DNA from: Euryarchaeota archaeon Ods04
GTDB taxonomy: Archaea; Halobacteriota; Halobacteria; Halobacteriales; Halorutilaceae
Assembly: GCA_028751055.1 (NCBI GenBank)
Contig: JAQZDD010000002.1
Location: forward strand, 1-19,781
Direction: 5' to 3'
DNA: 19,781 bases
In this document: piece after piece, positions 14,469-19,781 of the stretch
How the letters are laid out: each line of letters starts with the position of its first letter
Position numbering within the stretch: the stretch's first letter is position 1
Made by a program: the position numbers and the translations under genes
Notes under the pieces: generated by a model
Told to the model about the DNA's origin: nothing
The model's input: only the letters and a program-made list of their open reading frames with translations
The model's database searches: none

Positions 14469-14708
14469 GAAACGGGGAGTGGCGAGGTCGGAGACGAGAG
14501 TGGACGGGGCATAGCTACGCACGGGGACAGGGGGAGAGCAGGAGTAGGGCAGAAGCGGAGGCGACAGAGAGTCGGCAGCGTACGCGTTACAGACGCGTGC
14601 TCTCTCGTGCTGCATATAGACGCGTATAGCTGCCGCTGTAATATACGGCTATACCGCACAGAACAGCTACGGCTAAACTACGGCTGTATCCTATATCTCT
14701 CTAAAAAA
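14469..14708. other. Noncoding region with TACGGCTA/TAGCCGTA and ACGCGT repeats
   Basis: The first 110 bases are purine-rich on the plus strand. ACGCGT follows three times (14582-14587, 14593-14598, 14620-14625), the first two able to pair around TACAG. TACGGCTA occurs at 14644-14651 and 14668-14675, TACGGCTG at 14679-14686, and the inverse TAGCCGTA at 14712-14719. ORFs crossing here on either strand have no protein-like composition. It could be a structured RNA or 3' region of the peptide transcript. Confidence 0.45.
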
Positions 14709-14729
14709 ACGTAGCCGTATGGACTACGT
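14703..14729 (-). terminator. Hairpin plus T-tract terminator of isocitrate lyase
   Basis: Read on the minus strand, ACGTAG-TCCATACGG-CTACGT (14729-14709) begins three bases after the isocitrate lyase stop. It is followed at once by seven T (14709-14703). This is the classical hairpin/T-run layout. Confidence 0.6.
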
Positions 14730-14731
14730 AT

Positions 14732-15748
14732 TTAGTGGTCGTCGCCAGCGAAGCCTTCGGACTCCTCGATGCGCTCCTTCGCGGCGGGGTCGAACTCCGT
14801 CTCTATCTCTTGGTAGCGGTCCGTGTACGAAAGTTCGTGGTGGCTCTCGGTCGGATGTCCGATGTAGTCCTGTTCAAGTTCCCACTGCGCTTCCTCTGCG
14901 TTCTCGGCGAGGTTCTTGAAGTCCTCGTAGACCTTGTGCGCGCCGGCGTGGAGACCGAACAGCGTGATGAAGATGTACTTGTAGCCAAGGTCGCCGAGTT
15001 CCTGGAACGTGAGAGCGTCCTCTTCCTCGCTCCACTTGAACGAAGACGAGTAGTTGAACGCAAGCTTGAGGTCGGGGTGCGTCTCGTGTATCGTCTCGGC
15101 GTACTTGACGGCGTCCTCGCGCGACGGGTCGGGCATCTCGGGCCAGACTATGTCGGCTCCGCAGTCGGCGTAGAGGCGTCCGCGTTCGAGGTGTTCCTCC
15201 CAGTCACCGTTCGCGCTACCGTACGCGTCGGTGCGTGCGATTATGATGGTGTCCTCGTCCTGCTTGGCGTCGACAGCCGCGCTGTACCTGCCTTCGGCTG
15301 TGTCACGGTCGACAATCTGCTTGCCCGCGATATGTCCGCACCTCTTGGGAGTGACCTGGTCCTCGATATGGACAGCGGCGACGCCGACCTTCTCGTACTC
15401 ACGGACGGCACGGCGGACGTTGTGGATTCCGCCGTATCCCGTGTCACAGTCCGCGATGACGGGTAGGTCGGTGGCTTCGACGATACGCTTCGCGTTCTCG
15501 ACCATCTCACGCATGTCGACGATTTCGAGGTCGGAGAATCCGAACTGTCCGAGAACGGTCGAGTATCCCGACATGTACGCGGCGTCGTGACCCGTCATCT
15601 CTGCGAGACGGGCGTCGAGCGCGTGGTACAGACCGGGTGCGAAGACGTAGTCCTGCTCGTTGAGCTTCTCGCGGAGTTCGCGCGCCTTGTAGTTGTCTAT
15701 GTCCCTGTACGTGTAGTCGTGTTCGTCTCTTCTCTCTCCTTGTGGCAT
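14732..15748 (-). CDS. aceA: Isocitrate lyase (glyoxylate bypass)
   Basis: The 338-aa protein belongs to the isocitrate lyase/PEP mutase superfamily. It has [11 protein letters not shown] (60-70), the metal-binding ADCDTGYGG (99-107), HIEDQ (127-131) and the active-site KRCGH (135-139, Cys137). ARTDAYG follows, and the substrate-binding [12 protein letters not shown] corresponds to NCSPSFNW of isocitrate lyase. The length fits the short archaeal/haloarchaeal form. It splits isocitrate into succinate and glyoxylate. Methylisocitrate lyase is the main alternative, but malate synthase in the same neighbourhood favours isocitrate lyase. It follows the PhaB-type gene by 54 bases on the same strand but has its own TATA-like tract, and a clear terminator follows. 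Confidence 0.9.
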   Translation of the reverse strand: MPQGERRDEHDYTYRDIDNYKARELREKLNEQDYVFAPGLYHALDARLAEMTGHDAAYMSGYSTVLGQFGFSDLEIVDMREMVENAKRIVEATDLPVIADCDTGYGGIHNVRRAVREYEKVGVAAVHIEDQVTPKRCGHIAGKQIVDRDTAEGRYSAAVDAKQDEDTIIIARTDAYGSANGDWEEHLERGRLYADCGADIVWPEMPDPSREDAVKYAETIHETHPDLKLAFNYSSSFKWSEEEDALTFQELGDLGYKYIFITLFGLHAGAHKVYEDFKNLAENAEEAQWELEQDYIGHPTESHHELSYTDRYQEIETEFDPAAKERIEESEGFAGDDH

Positions 15749-15759
15749 AGGTTCATCTG

Positions 15760-15785
15760 ACAGTTTGGCAAAAAGCTGTTTAAGC
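15760..15785 (-). promoter_or_regulatory. Isocitrate lyase promoter: TATA-like box and AACTGT element
   Basis: On the minus strand GCTTAAAC (15778-15785) is centred about 33 bases before the ATG. AAACTGT follows, ending about 12 bases before it. The arrangement closely mirrors that of malate synthase. Confidence 0.45.
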
Positions 15786-15802
15786 TAATCGGTTTCGACG
15801 CG

Positions 15803-16543
15803 TCATCCGCGTAGACCGCCGTCGACACCGATTATCTGTCCCGTCATGTATCCCGACTCACGCGACGCAAGGAAACGGACGATACCCGTCATGTCGTCGA
15901 CCTCGGCGAAACGTCCGAGAGGTATCCTGCCACGTATCTTGTCCTGTACCTCCTCGTCGACCTTTCGGAGCATGTCGGTGCGTGTGAATCCCATGGCTAC
16001 GCAGTTCGCAGTTGAGTTCGACGCCGCGAGTTCGAGTGCGAGCGTCCGTGTGAAGCCGAACATGCCGCTCTTGGTGGTCGCGTAGTTCGCCTGTCCGTAG
16101 TTGCCGCGCTGTCCGACGACGCTCGATATGTTGATGAGTCTGCCGTTGGTCGAGACCGAGATATCGTTGAAGAACGCCTTCGTGGCGTTGAACATTCCGC
16201 CTAGGTTGGTCTCTATGACGCGGTCCCAGTCGTCACGTGTCATGTTGACGAACTTCTTGTCCACCGTTATACCTGCGTTGTTGACGATAACGTCCGTGCC
16301 ACCGTGTTCTTCGCGCACCTCGTCACGCATCTGTACCATGTCTTCGAGACTCCTGACGTCGCCCTGCACAGCCATAGCCTGCCCTTTCGAGGCGTTTATC
16401 TCGTCGACGACCTCTTGCGCCTCCTCCTCGCTCTCGTTGTAGTTGACGACTACGCTTGCACCGTGCCGTCCGAGGTCGAGCGCGATACCGCGTCCGATAC
16501 CGCGTGACGCCCCCGTTACGACGCATACCTGTCTTTCGACCAT
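15803..16543 (-). CDS. phaB: Acetoacetyl-CoA reductase / 3-oxoacyl reductase (PhaB/FabG-type SDR)
   Basis: The 246-aa classical SDR has TGASRGIG (10-17), NNAG (88-91), catalytic S141 in NISSVVGQRGNYGQANY, and Y154 and K158 in YATTK. QRGNYGQANYATTKSGMFGFTR closely follows PhaB, which reduces acetoacetyl-CoA to (R)-3-hydroxybutyryl-CoA with NADPH for polyhydroxyalkanoate synthesis. The strand after beta-2 reads VVNYNES, without the acidic residue, consistent with NADPH. FabG paralogues of fatty-acid metabolism cannot be excluded. It lies upstream of isocitrate lyase on the same strand, fitting acetyl-CoA metabolism, and is divergent from gatC with 76 bases between starts. Confidence 0.85.
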   Translation of the reverse strand: MVERQVCVVTGASRGIGRGIALDLGRHGASVVVNYNESEEEAQEVVDEINASKGQAMAVQGDVRSLEDMVQMRDEVREEHGGTDVIVNNAGITVDKKFVNMTRDDWDRVIETNLGGMFNATKAFFNDISVSTNGRLINISSVVGQRGNYGQANYATTKSGMFGFTRTLALELAASNSTANCVAMGFTRTDMLRKVDEEVQDKIRGRIPLGRFAEVDDMTGIVRFLASRESGYMTGQIIGVDGGLRG

Positions 16544-16556
16544 GGTCTAAATTTCC

Positions 16557-16568
16557 TTGCGCACGCAA
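16557..16568. promoter_or_regulatory. Palindrome TTGCG-CA-CGCAA in the phaB/gatC divergent region
   Basis: A perfect five-base inverted repeat lies 14 bases upstream of the phaB start. GTTTTGC next to it on the minus strand is a possible TATA-like element, 27 bases before the ATG. It is a candidate operator for phaB. Confidence 0.35.
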
Positions 16569-16591
16569 AACTTGTCCGGTTCCCGAAAACC

Positions 16592-16598
16592 GCTTATG
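16592..16598 (+). promoter_or_regulatory. TATA-like box of the gatC-gatA-DUF99 operon
   Basis: GCTTATG is centred about 25 bases before ATG 16620. It supports this start over the upstream in-frame ATG at 16557, which would add 21 residues unlike GatC. Confidence 0.45.
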
Positions 16599-16619
16599 CC
16601 TGCGCCTTCATCTCCGACC

Positions 16620-16910
16620 ATGGAAGACGAGAAGGAGAAACGTGTGGACGCCGAAGACGTGAGACACGTCGCCGAACTCGCGCGCGTGAGCGTAACCGAC
16701 GACGAGGCGGAGGGATTCGTCGAGGGCTTCAACGACGTTCTCGGCTACTTCGAGACGCTCGACGACGTGCCCGGCGACGTGGAGGCAGAGGACGACTTCG
16801 ACAACGTGATGCGTGCCGACGAACCGCGACCGTCGCTTCCGCAGGAGGACGCGCTGGCGAACGCTGAGGAGACAGAGGACGGATACTTCAAAGGACCGAG
16901 CGTATCATGA
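16620..16910 (+). CDS. gatC: Aspartyl/glutamyl-tRNA amidotransferase subunit C
   Basis: The product is 96 aa from ATG 16620. The N-terminal VDAEDVRHVAELARVSVTDDE is the hallmark of GatC (V-x-x-x-A-x-L-A-R-L). VLGYFETLDDV and the proline-rich DEPRPSLPQEDALANAEETEDGYFKGP follow, the belt that wraps round GatA. GatC stabilises the GatA-GatB interface in the complex that converts misacylated Asp-tRNA(Asn) or Glu-tRNA(Gln) to the amide form. The stop overlaps the gatA start as ATGA, so the two are translationally coupled. gatB is not in the window. Confidence 0.92.
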   Translation: MEDEKEKRVDAEDVRHVAELARVSVTDDEAEGFVEGFNDVLGYFETLDDVPGDVEAEDDFDNVMRADEPRPSLPQEDALANAEETEDGYFKGPSVS

Positions 16911-18202
16911 GCACGACAGAAGACAGCTTCAACGCTTTCGTGACGCGGTGTGACGTTGACAGCGGTGAAGGCGCGCTTGACGACCTGACCGTGGGCGTCA
17001 AGGACAACATATCGACTGAGGGCGTAGAGACGACCTGCGGCTCAAAGGTTCTGGAGGGATACGTACCGCCGTACGACGCCACCGCCGTAGAGAGGCTGAA
17101 GGACGCGGGCGCGCACATCGTCGGCAAGACCAACATGGACGAGTTCGGAATGGGTACGACGACCGAGACGAGCGCGTTCGGCGTGACGCGTAACCCGACG
17201 AACGAGGAGTATGTCCCCGGGGGTTCGTCGGGAGGTAGTGCCGCGGCGGTCGCGGCGGGCGACGTAGACGCCGCGCTCGGCACCGACACGGGCGGTTCGG
17301 TGCGTTGTCCCGCGGCTTTCTGCGGCGTCGTCGGTCTGAAGCCGACGTACGGTCTCGTCTCGCGTTACGGTCTTATCGCCTACGCCAACTCTCTCGAAAC
17401 TATAGGTCCGATGGCGCGTGACGTGGAAACGACGGCGCGCGTCCTTGACGTTATCGCGGGCGCGGACGAGCGCGACGGTACCTGCGGCGCGGAGGCGGAA
17501 GACTACGTCGCCGCCGTCGAAGACACCGAAGGCGCGCTCGAAGACGCGACGGTAGCCGTGCCCGATGAACTCGTCGGCGATGGTGTCGAAGACGGTGTGC
17601 GCGAACGTTTCGACGACGCGCTCGAAACCCTCCGTGCGGAGGGCGCGGAGGTACGTGAGGTCTCGATGCCAAGCCTCGAAAAGGCGTTGGCTGCGTACTA
17701 CGTCATAGCGATGGGCGAAGCCTCCTCCAACCTCGCGCGTTTCGACGGCGTACGCTACGGACCCGGTGGCGAAGGCGACAACTGGAACGAGGAGTTCGCG
17801 GACGCCCGCGCCCGTTTCGGCGACGAGGTAAAGAGACGGATTATGCTCGGCACGTACGCTCTCAGCGAAGGATACTACGGCGAGTACTACGACAAAGCGC
17901 AGAACGCACGCGCGCTCGTGCGGCAGGACTTCGACGACGTTCTTGACGAAGCCGATGTCGTCGCATCGCCCACTATGCCGCTCACGCCTTTCCGTATCGG
18001 CGAGGCACTCGACGACCCGTTACAGATGTACCTTGCCGACGCAAACACGACGCCCGTCAACTTAGCAGGCGTGCCGTCGATAAGCGTCCCGTGCGGACGT
18101 GCGGGCGAAGACGACCTTCCCGTCGGTCTGCAGTTGACGGCAGGACGTTTCGAGGAAGCGAAGCTTCTGAGCGTGGCGCGCGATTTCGAGGCGGCGCGCT
18201 GA
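16907..18202 (+). CDS. gatA: Aspartyl/glutamyl-tRNA amidotransferase subunit A
   Basis: The 431-aa amidase-signature protein has the catalytic triad at family spacing: K32 (GVKDNIST), cis-Ser S107 (GGSSGGS) and nucleophile S131 (GTDTGGSVRCPAAFCG). LKPTYGLVSRYGL and the C-terminal TTPVNLAGVPSISVPCG are also typical. It releases ammonia from glutamine and channels it to GatB. It is somewhat shorter than bacterial GatA, mainly at the N-terminus, as is common in haloarchaea. It is second in an operon with gatC (ATGA overlap) and a DUF99 gene one base downstream. Confidence 0.95.
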   Translation: MSTTEDSFNAFVTRCDVDSGEGALDDLTVGVKDNISTEGVETTCGSKVLEGYVPPYDATAVERLKDAGAHIVGKTNMDEFGMGTTTETSAFGVTRNPTNEEYVPGGSSGGSAAAVAAGDVDAALGTDTGGSVRCPAAFCGVVGLKPTYGLVSRYGLIAYANSLETIGPMARDVETTARVLDVIAGADERDGTCGAEAEDYVAAVEDTEGALEDATVAVPDELVGDGVEDGVRERFDDALETLRAEGAEVREVSMPSLEKALAAYYVIAMGEASSNLARFDGVRYGPGGEGDNWNEEFADARARFGDEVKRRIMLGTYALSEGYYGEYYDKAQNARALVRQDFDDVLDEADVVASPTMPLTPFRIGEALDDPLQMYLADANTTPVNLAGVPSISVPCGRAGEDDLPVGLQLTAGRFEEAKLLSVARDFEAAR

Positions 18203-18203
18203 G

Positions 18204-18785
18204 ATGAAGAAGGGCGTCCGCGCAGTCGGCGTCGCCGAATCCTACCGGGGCGAAGGAGGCGACTCTTACGTCGCGGGTGCGGTCGTCCGTGCCGACGGTA
18301 TCGTCGAGGGCTTCCGTTTTACGACCATAGCCGTGGGCGGCACCGACGCGACCGACGGCGTCGTCGAACTGTACGACGCCTTCGACCGCGACGACATGCG
18401 TTTCGTCCTCGTCTCGGGCGTCGCACCCGCTTGGTACAACATCGTCGACCTGCGTGCTGTCCACGAAGAAGTCGATGTTCCGGTTATCTCTGTCACGTAC
18501 GAGGAGGGTGACGAAGACGGACTCAGAACCGCGCTCGAAGACGAGTTCGACGGCGACGCGCTAGACGAAAGGCTCGCTCTGTACGACTCGCTCCCACAGC
18601 GGCGACGCATCGCCGTGGGCGACGACAGAGCGGTTTACGTCCGTTCCGTCGGGGTTTCCGACGACCGCGCCGACGGATGGATACGCGGCTTCACGCGGTC
18701 GGACGAGGGGAGCGCGCGTCCCGAACCCGTCCGTGTCGCACGTCTCGCGGCGCGGGGACTCCTTGACTTCGTCGACGACCGTTAG
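18204..18785 (+). CDS. DUF99 (UPF0215) family protein
   Basis: The 193-aa protein matches the archaeal DUF99 family, related in fold to endonuclease V. It has the N-terminal VRAVGVAESY, AGAVVRADGIVEGF, TTIAVGGTDATDGVVELYD, then FVLVSGVAPAWYNIVDLRAVHEEVDVPVISVTYEEG. The function of DUF99 is not established; a nuclease-like role is inferred only from fold. The start is one base after the gatA stop, so it is the third gene of the operon. The end overlaps the convergent enolase-like gene in the shared bases TTAG. Confidence 0.85.
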   Translation: MKKGVRAVGVAESYRGEGGDSYVAGAVVRADGIVEGFRFTTIAVGGTDATDGVVELYDAFDRDDMRFVLVSGVAPAWYNIVDLRAVHEEVDVPVISVTYEEGDEDGLRTALEDEFDGDALDERLALYDSLPQRRRIAVGDDRAVYVRSVGVSDDRADGWIRGFTRSDEGSARPEPVRVARLAARGLLDFVDDR

Positions 18786-19781
18786 CTCCGAGAACTGTCC
18801 CATCCGAAACCGCGTGGCTGTGACGGTGGCGAGAGGGGACTCGTCGGCAAGCCGTCGCTCGGTTCGGGGCGGTTGTACTCGCGCGGAGCAACGTCGTTAG
18901 GCGTGTCGGGATAGAAGACGGAAGCGAGAGCCTGTATCTGTCCGCGACCGACCGAAAGTTCGAACTGCCCGCCGCCGTACATCTGTATGTCGTTTTCGTA
19001 GCAGTAGTCGACGCAGTCGAACACCGACCGCACGGAGCCGAAACGCGACGGCTTGATGTTGAGCCAGTCAGGCTGCCACGGCAGTTCTTCGACCGTCTCG
19101 ACGCTCCTTATCGGGTAGTCCCACGAGACGCGACTTTCGTGTCCTTCGAGAACCTGACGTGTCTCGTCGTTGAGTTCGGGGTCCTCGACGACCGCCTCCG
19201 GGAAGTCCTCGACGACGCGCTCGTACAGTTCGGGGTCGGCGGGCTGGTCGACCTCGGTGCCGTGGTACTGTCCCTTGAGGTCGAGGACGCGGACAGCATC
19301 CGTCTCGGCGAGTCTCTCAACCGTCTCGTCGGTCCAGTCGGAGGTCGGGTCTAGCTTGAACTCCAGTTCGGGGTTACGTTCGAGCCATTCGACGACGCGT
19401 TCGCCCGTTGGCGGCTCCTCCAAACGTGTGCTGACGACGAAACGGACGGGTTCGTACGTGCGGTCGAGACGCTCCGCTAAGTTCGTCTCCGCCTGCTTTA
19501 GCGCGAGGTCTAACGCCGCGCTCTCGAACGCCCAACGCCTGTAGTTCCTGAAGATGGGCTGTCCGGGTTCTTCGCCGCCAAAAAGGTCTGTTTCGGCGAG
19601 GCGTCCGGAGAAGCCGTCAAGCGTAAAGTCGCCCGTCACGGGGAACGTCTCAGACGAGTCGCGGAGGTCGTAATGTGCCTCGTTCTCGTAAGTCACGTCC
19701 TCGCCGCGTCCCGTCTCGCCGCCGCCGTGTAGCGAGACGACGGTCGTCGTCCTCGTGAATCCGCTCGACGTTTCGCTCTCG
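18782..19781 (-). CDS. Enolase-superfamily protein, 5' partial, substrate unknown
   Basis: The frame stays open to the right edge (bases 19697-19780 read ESETSSGFTRTTTVVSLHGG and continue in frame), so the GTG at 19696 is internal and the real start is outside. Numbering from that GTG, the barrel shows candidate metal ligands D139 (RVLDLKGQYHG), E171 (VVEDPEL) and D193 (SWDYP), and the sixth-strand lysine K215 (WLNIKPSRFG). MYGGGQFELSVGRGQIQALA follows, as in muconate-cycloisomerase/o-succinylbenzoate-synthase relatives. The second-strand KxK motif appears as K114-L-D116. It is therefore a divergent member, possibly of a haloarchaeal subfamily, and I do not assign it as MenC. The stop shares TTAG with the convergent DUF99 gene. 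Confidence 0.75.
   Translation of the reverse strand, partial: ESETSSGFTRTTTVVSLHGGGETGRGEDVTYENEAHYDLRDSSETFPVTGDFTLDGFSGRLAETDLFGGEEPGQPIFRNYRRWAFESAALDLALKQAETNLAERLDRTYEPVRFVVSTRLEEPPTGERVVEWLERNPELEFKLDPTSDWTDETVERLAETDAVRVLDLKGQYHGTEVDQPADPELYERVVEDFPEAVVEDPELNDETRQVLEGHESRVSWDYPIRSVETVEELPWQPDWLNIKPSRFGSVRSVFDCVDYCYENDIQMYGGGQFELSVGRGQIQALASVFYPDTPNDVAPREYNRPEPSDGLPTSPLSPPSQPRGFGWDSSRS

Noticed and set aside
14426..14629. Plus-strand open frame of 67 codons, very Arg-rich
   Set aside because: It arises from purine-rich DNA, has no promoter spacing and is basic, unlike the other proteins here.
14345..14659. Minus-strand open frame of 104 codons across the noncoding stretch
   Set aside because: Composition is Ser/Pro/Leu/Arg-rich without acidic bias, and it runs antisense to the better supported 35-residue ORF.
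15803..16543. Assignment of the second SDR as the same paralogue as the first (3242-4045)
   Set aside because: The cofactor-binding strand and active-site surroundings differ: the first has an acidic NAD-type residue, the second follows PhaB.

Overview
The window looks like chromosomal DNA of a haloarchaeon or close relative (class Halobacteria). The proteins are strongly acidic. Several starts are preceded by an AT-rich TATA-like box about 25-30 bases upstream with no Shine-Dalgarno, as in leaderless transcripts. The gene set is archaeal to haloarchaeal: a tandem-fused TatC, a Tat lipoprotein with an Asp/Asn/Gly-rich spacer, the haloarchaeal-type malate synthase, an archaeal DHH/RecJ-like protein, GatC-GatA and DUF99. 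The frequent use of the AUA isoleucine codon is unusual for this group. I see no tRNA, rRNA, CRISPR array or insertion sequence.

Layout, left to right. Bases 1-1624 hold the 3' part of a TatC-TatC fusion, convergent with a Tat lipoprotein gene (1621-2586). A divergent region with two inverted repeats precedes an unrecognised gene (2703-3179), then a short-chain dehydrogenase (3242-4045). On the minus strand follow a gamma-carbonic-anhydrase-like beta-helix protein (4052-4564) with an altered metal site and a stand-alone EF-Tu domain-2 protein (4621-5001). Then come a 93-residue SPFH/stomatin-like N-terminal fragment (5100-5381), a DHH/RecJ-like gene (5385-6821) and a membrane sensor histidine kinase (6952-8133).

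The central part is metabolic. It holds an L-2-hydroxyglutarate oxidase-like FAD enzyme (8210-9412), an orphan trpB (9454-10611) overlapping a 42-residue ORF (10608-10736), and malate synthase (10868-12172, minus). An ABC1/UbiB-type atypical kinase (12366-14276, plus) and a 35-residue membrane peptide (14361-14468, plus) follow, then isocitrate lyase (14732-15748, minus) and a PhaB/FabG-type reductase (15803-16543, minus). Malate synthase and isocitrate lyase together form the glyoxylate bypass for growth on C2 units, and the PhaB-type reductase would act on acetoacetyl-CoA in PHA metabolism.

The right end carries a tight plus-strand operon gatC-gatA-DUF99 (16620-18785), which provides two subunits of the tRNA amidotransferase. 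It is convergent with a divergent enolase-superfamily gene that runs off the right edge (18782-19781).

The most interesting signals are small. An 11-base palindrome, ACTG(A/T)AACAGT, lies upstream of both the hydroxyglutarate oxidase gene and trpB, and its half-site lies at nearly the same place in front of both glyoxylate genes. Two short ORFs have good start context. A 240-base noncoding stretch is full of TACGGCTA/TAGCCGTA repeats. The carbonic-anhydrase homologue has a His-to-Asp change at a zinc ligand.
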